From positions 1 through 64,000 of the forward strand of contig CABQLY010000004.1 of NCBI GenBank assembly GCA_902465155.1: 64,000 nucleotides of DNA, written 5' to 3'. This DNA is from an uncultured Oscillospiraceae bacterium. GTDB lineage: Bacteria; Bacillota; Clostridia; Oscillospirales; Acutalibacteraceae. Positions 1 to 8,651 of the stretch are shown in pieces. The notes under the pieces are model-generated. The model searched no databases. It worked only from the letters and a program-made list of their open reading frames with translations, and had not been told where the DNA came from. The position numbers and the translations under genes were made by a program. The stretch's first letter is position 1. Each line of letters starts with the position of its first letter.

Positions 1-84
1 TTTATCCAACGGCGAAGTTTTCTGATTTTTGTAACACATCATTGACAAACCTACAGCCATCCGCCTTAATTTTAAAAATTTGTA

Positions 85-113
85 TTGAATATTTAAAGCC
101 TATGGTGTATAAT
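85..113 (+). promoter_or_regulatory. Sigma-A type promoter of the binding-protein/yloV/recG unit
   Basis: TTGAAT at 85-90 and TATAAT at 108-113 are separated by exactly 17 bp. The expected start of transcription is about 30 bp before the first gene, whose Shine-Dalgarno sequence GGAGGTGG lies at about 132-139. Positions 1-84 hold only AT-rich sequence with no gene that I can see. Confidence 0.75.
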
Positions 114-142
114 AAGTTGAATTATCATGCCGGAGGTGGAAT

Positions 143-1825
143 ATGAGAACCGCTAAAGCGTTTGCCTTGCTGCTTGCCCTTGCCCTGCTGCTTTGCGGCT
201 GCGACACGACCAACACCTCCTCAACCAATTCCCAGTTTACCGAAAGCTCCGCCATCGCGCTCCCAGACAGTATGCGAGTGCTTTACAGCAGCAAAGATAC
301 CTTAAACCCCTACAACTGCTCTACCCTGCAAAACCGCATTGTTTGCCAGCTGTTATTTGATCCGCTTTACAAGCTGGATACCGCGTACAACCCTGTTGCC
401 TGCCTGGCAAACGGCGCCAAGGTGCAGGGCAACACCTGCACGGTAACCCTTAAAAACGCCAAGTTTTCCAACGGTTCTGCCGTAACCCCGGCCGATGTTG
501 TTTTTTCGTTTGAAAAGGCCAAAAGCTCTGCCACCAAGTATGCTGCCGCTTTAAGCACCGTTAGCAAGGCTGCCGCCGAGGAAAACGGCGTGTGTTTTAC
601 CCTAACTCGCAACGACCCCTATTGTTTAAACCTTTTAACCTTTCCAATCATTAAATCGGGGTCCGACAACCTAAAAAACAACGACAATAAATCTCTGCCG
701 CCTATTGGCTGCGGCCGCTATGTTTTTAACGAAAGCTCGGCCGAGCTTACCGCAAGCCCCGGCTACTACGGGGAGGCGCCAAAGGTTTCTAAAATCCAAA
801 CGGTAGATTGCCCGGATGATGAATCGGTTTTAGAGGCTGTGGAATCCCAAATGGTAGACCTTTACTACACCGAGCTTTCCTCCAGCAATATTCCTAAAAT
901 GAACGGCACAGCCAAAAATGTTCCCCAAAATCATTTGGTGTTTTTAGGCGTAAACCCGGCCGGCGCACTGCAAAATGTTTATTTGAGGCAGGCCGTAAGC
1001 GCCGCTCTTGGGCGCGAAAAGCTTTGCCGCGAGGCCTATTACAGCAAAGCCCAGCCGGCGGTTGGCCTATTCCCCGAAAATTGGGCACCGGTGCAAAACC
1101 GCCAGACCATTGAAAAACAGCAAAACCTTGAAATTGCCGCGCAAAACCTAACCCTTGCCGGCTACACCGAAAAAAACAGCAGCGGCCTTTACCTAACCCG
1201 CCAAAAAAAGCCGCTTACCCTTACCTTAATTGTAAACAGCGAAAACGCTTACCGCACCGCCGCCGCCAAGCTGCTGGTAACCCAGCTAAAGGCCGCCGGC
1301 ATTACCCTGCAGCTGCGGGCAGAAAATTACAGCCAATACACCGCCGATATTGCCGCCGGGCGCTACGACCTTTACCTAAGCGAGGTTCGTTTGGAGGATA
1401 ACATGGACCCCGGCTGCTTAGCCGAGCTGTACTCGGGCAATTTGCTTTCGGGCAAAGCGGTGCCAAGCAGCAGCGCAGCCTCCTCGGCCGCACAAAGCAG
1501 CAGCGGCTCCGGCAGCTCGCAAAATCAAAGCAGCCAAAGCGCCGCCGGGTCGAACTCCGCCGCGCAAAGCAGCGCCGGCACCACGGCCTCCTCGGCCACA
1601 TCCTCTGCTCAGGCCTCCTCGGCCCCGGTGCAGGAGATTACCCTAACAACCGCCAACGCCTGCAAAGGCTTTTACAGCGGCAGTTTGCAAATTACCGATA
1701 TTGTAACCGCCTTTACGGCAGAGCTGCCGGTTATTCCGGTGCTGTTTAAAAGTGGTTTGGCAATATATAACAACGGTTTTGAGGGCCTTACACCCACCGT
1801 TACCGACTTGTTTTACGGAATATAG
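143..1825 (+). CDS. ABC transporter substrate-binding lipoprotein, family 5 (peptide/nickel type), with Ser/Ala-rich insert
   Basis: Extracellular solute-binding protein anchored by a lipid-modified cysteine. Residues 1-20 form a lipoprotein signal peptide ending in LLCGC. The rest follows the family 5 (OppA/DppA/NikA-like) pattern: an early RVLYSSKDTLNPYNC segment, a VTPADVVFSFEKAK segment, and QNVYLRQAVSAALGRE, the conserved 'VRqAis.ai.R' region. Length is 560 aa, usual for the family. Oddly, about 55 residues of almost pure Ser/Ala/Gln/Gly (about 440-495) interrupt the C-terminal lobe, just after the family's D..DP...L...Y segment. No permease or ATPase gene adjoins it; the next gene is an Asp23-family gene, so its partner transporter, if any, is elsewhere. 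Ligand unknown. Strong Shine-Dalgarno at 132-139 supports this start. Confidence 0.85.
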   Translation: MRTAKAFALLLALALLLCGCDTTNTSSTNSQFTESSAIALPDSMRVLYSSKDTLNPYNCSTLQNRIVCQLLFDPLYKLDTAYNPVACLANGAKVQGNTCTVTLKNAKFSNGSAVTPADVVFSFEKAKSSATKYAAALSTVSKAAAEENGVCFTLTRNDPYCLNLLTFPIIKSGSDNLKNNDNKSLPPIGCGRYVFNESSAELTASPGYYGEAPKVSKIQTVDCPDDESVLEAVESQMVDLYYTELSSSNIPKMNGTAKNVPQNHLVFLGVNPAGALQNVYLRQAVSAALGREKLCREAYYSKAQPAVGLFPENWAPVQNRQTIEKQQNLEIAAQNLTLAGYTEKNSSGLYLTRQKKPLTLTLIVNSENAYRTAAAKLLVTQLKAAGITLQLRAENYSQYTADIAAGRYDLYLSEVRLEDNMDPGCLAELYSGNLLSGKAVPSSSAASSAAQSSSGSGSSQNQSSQSAAGSNSAAQSSAGTTASSATSSAQASSAPVQEITLTTANACKGFYSGSLQITDIVTAFTAELPVIPVLFKSGLAIYNNGFEGLTPTVTDLFYGI

Positions 1826-1843
1826 AATCAGGAGGTTTTTTAA

Positions 1844-2194
1844 ATGATTAATTACGATACCCGTTACGGTAAAGTTACCCTTACCAACAATTACTTTTCT
1901 AAGCTAATTGGGCGCGCCGTTACACACTGCTTTGGCGTAGCCGGCATGGTTCCCTGCTCCGGCAGGCAAAAGGTGCGCGGCCTAATTTTTAAAACCGTAC
2001 CTATAGATACCGGCGTTATTATTCGCGGCAGCTACAACGCTCTGCAGGTAGAACTGCACATTACAGTCAGCTACGGCATGAACATCTCTGCTATTTCCGA
2101 AAGCATTGTTCACCGTGTAAAATACACCGTTAAAGAGGCCACCGGTATTCCCGTTGCTAAAGTGACCATTGTTGTTGACGGAATTAAAAACTAA
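1844..2194 (+). CDS. Asp23/Gls24 family envelope stress protein
   Basis: A 116-aa protein of the Asp23/Gls24 (YloU-like) family. Members are small and often membrane-associated through a partner, and are linked to cell-envelope stress; the biochemical role is not settled. Family features are the GAVTHCFGVAGMV-like first half (residues about 25-37 here), a GVIIRGSYNALQVELHITVSYG strand pair and a C-terminal VAKVTIVVDGI strand. The ATG follows AGGAGG by 8 nt. Placement directly before the DAK2/YloV gene is the same as yloU-yloV in Bacillus, which supports the call and suggests co-transcription with the next two genes. Confidence 0.88.
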   Translation: MINYDTRYGKVTLTNNYFSKLIGRAVTHCFGVAGMVPCSGRQKVRGLIFKTVPIDTGVIIRGSYNALQVELHITVSYGMNISAISESIVHRVKYTVKEATGIPVAKVTIVVDGIKN

Positions 2195-2206
2195 GGAGTG
2201 TGCCGC

Positions 2207-3889
2207 GTGTTTACAGGTAATCAATTACGAGATGCAATTATTTCAGGTTCTAATAACATATTCAACCAGCGCAAGCGTGTAGATGAGCTAAATGTTTTTC
2301 CGGTGCCGGACGGCGATACCGGTACCAATATGTCTATGAGTATTGGCAATGCCGCGCGGGAAATTTCTAAAATCTACGACGAAACCGTTTCGGCTGTTTC
2401 GGCCAAGGCGGCCTCGGCTCTGCTGCGCGGCGCGCGCGGGAACTCCGGGGTTATTACTTCGCTGCTGTTTCGCGGGTTTGCCCAAGGCTTTAAAGAGAGC
2501 GAAACCATTACCGCCCAAAACCTGGTGCAGGCCTTAGAGCTGGGCGTTAAAGCCGCCTACAAAGCGGTTATGAACCCAACCGAGGGCACCATTTTAACCG
2601 TTGCACGCGTAGGCGCCGAAACCGCTAAAGAAAAGCTGAATTCCGGCTGTGACGACGCTTTAACCGTGTTTAAAGCCGCTATTGAGGGCGCCAAGCAGGC
2701 GCTGGCCGAAACCCCAAACATTTTGCCCGTTTTAAAAAAGGCCGGCGTGGTAGACGCCGGCGGCCGCGGGTTGGTTGTTATTTTTGAGGGCATGCTTTCG
2801 GTTTTTGAAAACGGCAAGATGATTGAGTTGGAGGACGCCCCGGAGGTTATTGACAACGGCCAAGGCGACGGACAAAATGCCGCCGGTATTTTTGACGGTG
2901 AAATTACCTTTACCTACTGCACCGAGTTTATTGTAAACCGTAAAGAGGATAAAACCGAAAACGACCCGGCCGAGCTGCGCGCGTTTTTAGAATCTATTGG
3001 CGATTGCGTTGTGGTGGTAGACGATGACGAAATTATTAAGGTTCATGTACACACCGACCACCCCGGCAACGCTATTGAAAGTGCCTTAACCTTTGGCCAG
3101 CTGGTTCACCTTAAAATAGAAAATATGCGCGACCAGCACGAGCGCGCCAAGCATGAAGCCGAGCAGGCCAAAAGCCGGCCCATTAACAACAGCACCAACA
3201 CCGAAACCATTGTTCCGGCCGAAATTACGCAGGATTACGGCTTTGTTTCGGTTTGCGTGGGCGAGGGAATTGAAAACCTGTTCCGCGAGCTGGGGGTAAC
3301 TACCTTAGTAAGCGGCGGCCAAACCATGAACCCCAGCACCGACGATATTTTAAAAGCCATTGAGCAAACGCCGGCCAAGGTGGTTTATGTTCTGCCAAAC
3401 AACAAAAACATTATTATGGCCGCCGAGCAAACCGTACCGCTCAGCTCCCGCCAGGTGGTAGTGCTGCCTACCCGCACCATTCCAATGGGCATTTCGGCCA
3501 TGATCAATTTTGATCCCGACCTTTCGGTGGAGGAAAACACCATTCAAATGCAAAACGCCTTTGAAAAGGTTACCACCGGCCAGCTTACCTTTGCCGCGCG
3601 CAATTCTGACTTTGACGGCTTTAAAATTAAAAAGAACGACATTATGGCAATGGAAAACGGCAAAATCGTGTTTACCGATAACGACTTAGAGCGTTCGGCC
3701 GTTCGGCTTTGCAAGCAGCTTTGCAAAAAAAATGTACAGTTTTTAACCGTGCTGTACGGGGCCGATGTTGAAAGCACCGTTGCCGAACGGGTGGTAAATA
3801 CCTTAACCGAGCAGCTGGGCGACCGGGTTGAAATTAACCTGATTGATGGCGGCCAGCCGGTATATTACTTTATTATTTCTGCCGAATAA
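2207..3889 (+). CDS. DAK2 domain fusion protein YloV (fatty acid kinase FakA-like)
   Basis: A 560-aa DAK2-domain protein of the YloV/FakA type. The N-terminal DhaL-like ATP-binding domain carries VFPVPDGDTGTNM (about residues 27-39), whose aspartates bind Mg-ATP; a middle domain and a C-terminal DegV-like half follow. FakA phosphorylates fatty acids held by a FakB (DegV) protein for phospholipid synthesis; assignment of that reaction here is by family. An upstream GTG at 2198 is in frame but overlaps the Shine-Dalgarno AAGGAG at 2193-2198, so I choose GTG 2207 with 8-nt spacing. It lies 12 bp after the Asp23 gene and 15 bp before recG, as in Bacillus-type yloU-yloV-recG neighbourhoods. Confidence 0.88.
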   Translation: MFTGNQLRDAIISGSNNIFNQRKRVDELNVFPVPDGDTGTNMSMSIGNAAREISKIYDETVSAVSAKAASALLRGARGNSGVITSLLFRGFAQGFKESETITAQNLVQALELGVKAAYKAVMNPTEGTILTVARVGAETAKEKLNSGCDDALTVFKAAIEGAKQALAETPNILPVLKKAGVVDAGGRGLVVIFEGMLSVFENGKMIELEDAPEVIDNGQGDGQNAAGIFDGEITFTYCTEFIVNRKEDKTENDPAELRAFLESIGDCVVVVDDDEIIKVHVHTDHPGNAIESALTFGQLVHLKIENMRDQHERAKHEAEQAKSRPINNSTNTETIVPAEITQDYGFVSVCVGEGIENLFRELGVTTLVSGGQTMNPSTDDILKAIEQTPAKVVYVLPNNKNIIMAAEQTVPLSSRQVVVLPTRTIPMGISAMINFDPDLSVEENTIQMQNAFEKVTTGQLTFAARNSDFDGFKIKKNDIMAMENGKIVFTDNDLERSAVRLCKQLCKKNVQFLTVLYGADVESTVAERVVNTLTEQLGDRVEINLIDGGQPVYYFIISAE

Positions 3890-3904
3890 TTAGGGCGTGA
3901 TTTC

Positions 3905-5950
3905 ATGCTGCAACAAAAGCCTTTAAAATTTGTTAAAGGAATAGGCGAAAAAAAGGCTCAGCTTTTTCAAAAAAAGCTGGGCCTTTTCTCCCTGTCTGAC
4001 CTATTGCAGTTTTACCCGCGCGATTACCAGGATTGGTCGGCCCCTTTAAAAATTTGTAACGCCCCAACCGGGCAGCCGGTTTGCCTGCGTGCTAAAATTG
4101 AAAGCGCTATTGAAAAAAGCCGCACCTTTAAGCGCGGCATTGAAACCTACAGCTTTACCATTTACGACCGCACCGGCGCCGTAAAGGTTGTTTTGTTTAA
4201 TAACAAATATTTGGCCGAGCAGCTAACGGTTGGCGGCACCTACCTGTTTTACGGCAAGCTAAAGTGGAACGGGGTTATTCACGAGCTGGACTCCCCCGAA
4301 ATTCGGCCGGAGGATTACTGCAAAATTCGCCCCATTTACCACGCCACCAAGGGCCTTACCAGCCGCATGATAGAAAATATTATGCAAAACGCCGTTACAT
4401 TGTTAGAGCCGGAAAATGACCCGTTGCCGGAGCAGGTTCGCCAACAGTACCGCCTGCTGCCGCAGTGGGAGGCGCTGCGGGCTATTCATTTTCCTAAAGA
4501 TTTTAACGAGCTGGAGCAAGCCCGCACCCGCCTTTGCTTTGAGGAGATTTTTTTGCTGCACGCCGGTATGTGCCTGTTAAAAAACCGCAACCGGGCCGCC
4601 ACCGCCACCCCAATTAACCCCCTGCCAAAGGCGGCGTGGCAAGGTCTGCTGCCCTTTGCCCTAACGCCGGGGCAACAGGCCGCGGTGAATGATTGCTTAA
4701 AAGATATGCAGCAAACAACGCCAATGAACCGTTTAATTCAAGGGGATGTTGGCTGCGGCAAAACGGCCGTTGCCGCCGTGCTTTGCTACCACACGGTGCA
4801 AAGCGGCTGCGGCTGCGTTTTGTTAGCCCCTACCGAGCTTTTAGCCCGCCAGCACGCCGAAAGCCTAAACGCGCTGTTTGGCAAGGTTGGGGTAACAGTG
4901 CAGCTGCTGGTTTCGGCAATGCCTGCGGCCGAAAAACGGGCCGTTTTGGCAAAGCTGGCCAAGGGTACCCCGCAAATTACCGTTGCCACCCACGCCGTGC
5001 TAACCGAAAAGGTGCAGCTGCCTAACATTGGGCTAATTATTACCGATGAACAGCACCGCTTTGGGGTAGAACAGCGAACTGCCCTTAGCAAAAAAGCCAA
5101 CTTTCCCCACACGCTGGTTATGTCGGCAACCCCTATTCCCCGCACGCTGGGCCTAACCGTTTACGGCGATTTAAGCATTAGCCGCATTACCCAGCTGCCC
5201 GGCGGCCGCCAGCCAATTGAAAGCTACTGTGTACCGCCCGAGCTGCGGCCCCGCGCGCTGAATTACATTAAAAAGCACCTAAACGCCGGCCTGCAGGGCT
5301 ACATTGTTTGCCCCGCTATTGAGGAGGACGAGGAAAGCGAAACCCCCGGCCTTATGGCGGCTAAAACCTATTACGAGCAGCTTAGCGGCGGTGCCCTTGC
5401 CGGCTACCGCTTAGGGTTGCTGCACGCCAAATTAAAGCCGGCCGAAAAACAGGCCGTTATGGCCGACTTTGCCGCCGGAAAAATACAGCTGCTGGTTGCA
5501 ACAACAGTAATTGAGGTTGGGGTTAATGTGCCAAACGCCGCAATAATGATAATAGAAAACGCCGAGCGCTTTGGCCTTTCCCAGCTGCACCAGCTGCGGG
5601 GTCGGGTTGGCCGCGGCGCCGCAAAATCTACCTGCATTTTTATTTGCGGGGGCGGCGAAAAGGCTCGTACGCGTATGCAAATTCTTTGCAAAAGCAACAA
5701 CGGCTTTGAAATTGCCGAGGAGGATTTAAAGCTGCGCGGCCCGGGCAACTTTTTGGGCAAAAATCAACACGGCCTGCCCGATTTAAAATTGGCCGACCTT
5801 ATAACCGACGCCGAATTAATTCAAAACGCCTGCGCCGCGGCCAACAACACGCTGCAAAGTGACCCGCTGCTGCAAGCGGAAATGCATAAAAATATGAATA
5901 TTTGCATAAAGAATTTATTTTTCTCCAGAAACAGTGTGGATTTAAACTAA
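3905..5950 (+). CDS. recG: ATP-dependent DNA helicase RecG
   Basis: Superfamily 2 DNA translocase that remodels stalled replication forks and branches Holliday junctions. The 681-aa length is normal. An N-terminal wedge/OB-fold domain (about residues 60-150) precedes the helicase core: Walker A QGDVGCGKT at about 278-286, DEQH box followed by RFGVEQR at about 380, the SATPIPRT motif III, and motif VI with QLRGRVGRG at about 563. The C-terminal part has the RecG-typical LRGPGNFLGKNQHG. It is the last gene of the first plus-strand unit; the next 220 bp carry a new promoter. No obvious terminator hairpin follows the stop. Confidence 0.96.
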   Translation: MLQQKPLKFVKGIGEKKAQLFQKKLGLFSLSDLLQFYPRDYQDWSAPLKICNAPTGQPVCLRAKIESAIEKSRTFKRGIETYSFTIYDRTGAVKVVLFNNKYLAEQLTVGGTYLFYGKLKWNGVIHELDSPEIRPEDYCKIRPIYHATKGLTSRMIENIMQNAVTLLEPENDPLPEQVRQQYRLLPQWEALRAIHFPKDFNELEQARTRLCFEEIFLLHAGMCLLKNRNRAATATPINPLPKAAWQGLLPFALTPGQQAAVNDCLKDMQQTTPMNRLIQGDVGCGKTAVAAVLCYHTVQSGCGCVLLAPTELLARQHAESLNALFGKVGVTVQLLVSAMPAAEKRAVLAKLAKGTPQITVATHAVLTEKVQLPNIGLIITDEQHRFGVEQRTALSKKANFPHTLVMSATPIPRTLGLTVYGDLSISRITQLPGGRQPIESYCVPPELRPRALNYIKKHLNAGLQGYIVCPAIEEDEESETPGLMAAKTYYEQLSGGALAGYRLGLLHAKLKPAEKQAVMADFAAGKIQLLVATTVIEVGVNVPNAAIMIIENAERFGLSQLHQLRGRVGRGAAKSTCIFICGGGEKARTRMQILCKSNNGFEIAEEDLKLRGPGNFLGKNQHGLPDLKLADLITDAELIQNACAAANNTLQSDPLLQAEMHKNMNICIKNLFFSRNSVDLN

Positions 5951-6016
5951 CTTTTCGCATATTTCTGCAATTTTAATGTACAATTTGCCAAAATAATTAA
6001 TTTTTTAAAAAAGTGC

Positions 6017-6052
6017 TTGCATTTTTATGCACGGTATGCTAAAATGTATGCA
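6017..6052 (+). promoter_or_regulatory. Promoter with ArgR-type (ARG-box-like) double operator
   Basis: TTGCAT at 6017-6022 and TAAAAT at 6040-6045 with a 17-bp spacer form a good sigma-A promoter. The perfect palindrome TGCATTTTTATGCA (6018-6031) covers the -35 box. A second half site ATGCA at 6048-6052 sits exactly where the right arm of a second box, centred 21 bp downstream, would lie (6039-6052). Two boxes 21 bp apart is the known ArgR arrangement, and the core TG.AT-N4-AT.CA matches the ARG box. ArgR is encoded at 18050-18514. The regulator assignment is inference. Confidence 0.6.
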
Positions 6053-6076
6053 GTTGATTAAGGGAGCCAAATCAAT

Positions 6077-6138
6077 CGGTTTAAACAGATGAACCCAAAC
6101 GGTCCAGCCCGAGCTGACCGGCCTGTTCAAACCGTTTT
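6077..6138 (+). promoter_or_regulatory. Folded 5' leader of the amino acid transporter mRNA
   Basis: Within the roughly 120-nt leader, 6077-6088 pairs with 6123-6134 (11 of 12 positions), enclosing a second hairpin in which CGGT/ACCG (6100-6103 with 6117-6120) and CAGC/GCTG (6105-6108 with 6113-6116) pair around loop CCGA. The outer stem is followed by TTTT at 6135-6138, so it could act as a weak attenuator. No known riboswitch class is recognised. Confidence 0.4.
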
Positions 6139-6171
6139 GCACGGCCCTATAAATTATTGGAGGAAAACAAC

Positions 6172-6942
6172 ATGAAAAAACTATTAGCACTTCTTTTAAC
6201 AGCCGCTTTGGTTGTTACCGTTTTTGCCGGCTGCGGCAAAAACAGCAGCACCGAGTCGAACGGCAGCTCTGCCGATTCTAAAAAAACAATCACTATGGGC
6301 ACCAACGCAACTTTCCCGCCGTTTGAATCGGTAGACGATTCCGGCAAAATTGTTGGCTTAGACGCCGACATTGCCGCCGCCATTGCCGAAAAGCTAAACA
6401 TGGAGCTTGTAATTAAAGATATGGACTTTGACTCTCTAATTCCTGCCGTTAAGGGTGGCTCTATTGACTTTGCCATGGCCGGTATGACCGTTACCGACGA
6501 GCGGAAAGAATCGGTTAATTTTACCGACACTTACGCCAAAGGTGTTCAGGTTGTTATTGTAAAAGAGGGCTCTGCCATTAAAACGGTAGACGACTTAAAG
6601 GGCAAAAAGATTGGCGTTCAAACCGGCACCACCGGCGACAGCTACTGCACCGGGGACTATGGCCAGGAAAATGTTAAGCAGTTTGCAAACGGCCCGCTTG
6701 CCGTTGCCGCTTTGCAAAACGGCCAAATTGATTGCGTTGTTATTGACCAACAGCCCGCTAAAGCTTATGTAGCCTCTGCCTCTGGTTTAAAGATTTTAGA
6801 CACCGCCTATGCCGATGAAAACTACGCCATTGCCGTTTCTAAAGATAACACCGAGCTGTTAAACAACATTAACAAGGCGCTTTCCGAGTTAAAGGCCGCC
6901 GGAAAAATTGATGAAATTGTTGGCAAATACATTAAAGAGTAA
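6172..6942 (+). CDS. Polar amino acid ABC transporter substrate-binding lipoprotein
   Basis: Family 3 solute-binding protein (256 aa) that captures an amino acid outside the cell. The signal peptide ends in a lipobox, VFAGCG, giving a lipid-anchored Cys at about residue 21. The mature part has the family core: MGTNATFPPFESVD, GLDADIAAAIAEKL, DFDSLIPAVKGGSIDFAMAGM with the MTVTDERK signature, and the second-lobe KKIGVQTGTTG. ATG 6172 is chosen because GGAGGA at 6159-6164 precedes it; an earlier in-frame ATG would lie on top of that site. The permease and ATPase genes follow. The ArgR-type operator upstream makes a basic amino acid such as arginine or ornithine a reasonable ligand guess, but the sequence does not prove it. 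Confidence 0.93.
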   Translation: MKKLLALLLTAALVVTVFAGCGKNSSTESNGSSADSKKTITMGTNATFPPFESVDDSGKIVGLDADIAAAIAEKLNMELVIKDMDFDSLIPAVKGGSIDFAMAGMTVTDERKESVNFTDTYAKGVQVVIVKEGSAIKTVDDLKGKKIGVQTGTTGDSYCTGDYGQENVKQFANGPLAVAALQNGQIDCVVIDQQPAKAYVASASGLKILDTAYADENYAIAVSKDNTELLNNINKALSELKAAGKIDEIVGKYIKE

Positions 6943-6964
6943 TTTAAACATTTGCTTTTAATCC

Positions 6965-6993
6965 ATAAGGGGCAGCCTTGTGCCGCCCCTTAT
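6965..6993 (+). terminator. Intercistronic hairpin after the binding-protein gene
   Basis: ATAAGGGGC (6965-6973) pairs perfectly with GCCCCTTAT (6985-6993). Only a poor U run follows, so partial termination or 3'-end protection of the binding-protein message is more likely than full termination. It explains how the binding protein could be made in excess over the permease. Confidence 0.6.
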
Positions 6994-7025
6994 CTTGCTA
7001 TATTATAAAGAAAAGAGGGTGCGTT

Positions 7026-7808
7026 TTGGACGCCTTACTAACCTTTTCCGGCTGGCTGGAAAGCGCTCCGCAGTGGATTGGCTCCCTGCCCGAGTGGCTG
7101 CAAAATGTTTTGTTTCAGCTTTACCAAACCTTTGTTTACAACAACCGTTGGACCTTTTTTGTAGACGGCCTTAAAATTACCTTTATTGTAACTTTAGGCG
7201 CCCTGGCCATTGGCGTTGTAATTGGCTTAATTGTTGGCATTGTGCGTACCGCGCACGACACGATTGAGCCTAACAAGCGCGGCCGGCTGCTGGGCTTTTT
7301 TAACGGCCTGTGCAACATTTACCTAACCGTTATTCGCGGCACCCCTATGATGGTTCAGCTGTTAATTATGGGCTTTGTTATTATGGTTCCTAAAACCGAT
7401 AGCGGCACCATTCTTTGCGGTATTATTACCTTAGGCATTAACTCCGGCGCCTATGTTGCCGAAATTGCCCGCTCCGGCATTATGTCTATTCCCAAAGGGC
7501 AAATGGAGGCCGGGCGCTCCTTAGGCTTTAACTATGTGCAAACCATGTGGAAAATTATTATTCCGCAGGCCATTAAAAACATTTTGCCCGCTTTAGGCAA
7601 CGAGATGATTACCCTGCTGAAGGATACCTCTTTAGTTTCGGTAATAGCGCTTAGAGATGTTACCAAGCAGGCGCAAAACATTGTAAACAAAACCTACCAG
7701 GCCTTTGTACCCTACATAAGCTTAGCCGTTATTTACCTAATAATTGTTATTATTATGACCAAGCTGTTAAGCTTGCTGGAAAGGAGGCTGCGCCGCAGTG
7801 ACCACTAA
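7026..7808 (+). CDS. Polar amino acid ABC transporter permease
   Basis: Inner-membrane permease (260 aa) of the HisM/GlnP family. It has several hydrophobic segments, starting around residues 45-70 and including VTLGALAIGVVIGLIVGIV. The cytoplasmic coupling loop that contacts the ATPase is visible as SIPKGQMEAGRSLGFNYVQTMWKIIIPQA, the EAA-type signature of the family. I choose TTG 7026, which follows GAGGGTG at about 7015-7021. A longer in-frame reading from 6978 would begin inside the intercistronic hairpin and has no Shine-Dalgarno. It overlaps the ATPase gene by 11 bp, implying translational coupling. Confidence 0.9.
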   Translation: MDALLTFSGWLESAPQWIGSLPEWLQNVLFQLYQTFVYNNRWTFFVDGLKITFIVTLGALAIGVVIGLIVGIVRTAHDTIEPNKRGRLLGFFNGLCNIYLTVIRGTPMMVQLLIMGFVIMVPKTDSGTILCGIITLGINSGAYVAEIARSGIMSIPKGQMEAGRSLGFNYVQTMWKIIIPQAIKNILPALGNEMITLLKDTSLVSVIALRDVTKQAQNIVNKTYQAFVPYISLAVIYLIIVIIMTKLLSLLERRLRRSDH

Positions 7809-8541
7809 CGATCAGGTTTTAATTAAAGTGGAAAATTTGCAAAAAGCGTTTGGCGAAAACCGGGTGCTGCAGGGCATTAATACCGAGATTAAAAAGGGCG
7901 AGGTTGTAGTGGTAATTGGCCCCTCCGGCTCGGGTAAATCTACCTTTTTGCGCTGTCTTAATTTGTTAGAGCAGCCTACCGGCGGCAGCATTTACTTTGA
8001 AGGGGTAAATATTACCGACAAATCGGTTAACATTAACACCCACCGTATGAAAATGGGCATGGTGTTTCAGCACTTTAACCTTTTTCCCCACATGACGGTG
8101 CTGCAAAACATGACCGCCGCACCCATAAAGCTTTTAAAAAAGCCCAAAGAGCAGGCGCAGCAAGAGGCGCTGGAGCTTTTAAAAAAGGTTGGGCTGGAGG
8201 ACCGCGCCAACGATTACCCCAACCAGCTTTCCGGCGGGCAAAAGCAGCGTATTGCCATTGTGCGGGCGCTGGCCATGAACCCCGATGTTATGCTGTTTGA
8301 CGAACCCACCTCCGCCTTAGACCCAGAGATGGTTGGCGAGGTGCTGGATGTAATGAAAGAGCTGGCGCAAAGCGGCATGACCATGGTGGTAGTAACCCAC
8401 GAAATGGGCTTTGCGCGCGAGGTTGCCTCCCGCGTTGTGTTTATTGATGAGGGCGTTATTAAAGAGGAAGGCTCGCCGGAGCAATTTTTCTCCAGCCCTA
8501 AAAACGAGCGGCTAAAGACCTTTCTTTCAAAGGTGCTGTAA
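7798..8541 (+). CDS. Polar amino acid ABC transporter ATP-binding protein
   Basis: Cytoplasmic ATPase (247 aa) of the GlnQ/HisP/ArtP family that powers the preceding permease. Walker A GPSGSGKST is at about residues 40-48, followed by the Q-loop VFQHFNLFPH, the signature LSGGQKQR, Walker B VMLFDEPTSALDP and the switch His in VVVTHEMGFAREVA. GTG 7798 has AAGGAGG ten bases upstream, inside the end of the permease gene. It completes a three-gene importer. The next gene (a cupin) starts 110 bp later. Confidence 0.95.
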   Translation: MTTNDQVLIKVENLQKAFGENRVLQGINTEIKKGEVVVVIGPSGSGKSTFLRCLNLLEQPTGGSIYFEGVNITDKSVNINTHRMKMGMVFQHFNLFPHMTVLQNMTAAPIKLLKKPKEQAQQEALELLKKVGLEDRANDYPNQLSGGQKQRIAIVRALAMNPDVMLFDEPTSALDPEMVGEVLDVMKELAQSGMTMVVVTHEMGFAREVASRVVFIDEGVIKEEGSPEQFFSSPKNERLKTFLSKVL

Positions 8542-8651
8542 CCCGCGCGGCGTTTTAAAATTTTAAGGCGGCAAAGCGCTTTAAAGAATTAAAAGTGCCC
8601 GCAGTATTCTTAAATATTTTGGCAATACTATTGGCGAGGAGTGTGTTTTGT

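Noticed and set aside
5881..5925. AT-rich TGCATA/TTTGCATA inverted words at the recG end as a further ARG box
   Set aside because: The arms do not align to the TG.AT-N4-AT.CA pattern; it lies within recG coding sequence.
6978..7025. Upstream extension of the amino acid permease to TTG 6978
   Set aside because: It starts inside the intercistronic hairpin 6965-6993 and has no Shine-Dalgarno; TTG 7026 does.
8603..8629. AGTATT/AATACT inverted repeat before the small cupin as an operator
   Set aside because: Only six-base arms with a long loop in AT-rich sequence; too weak to claim.
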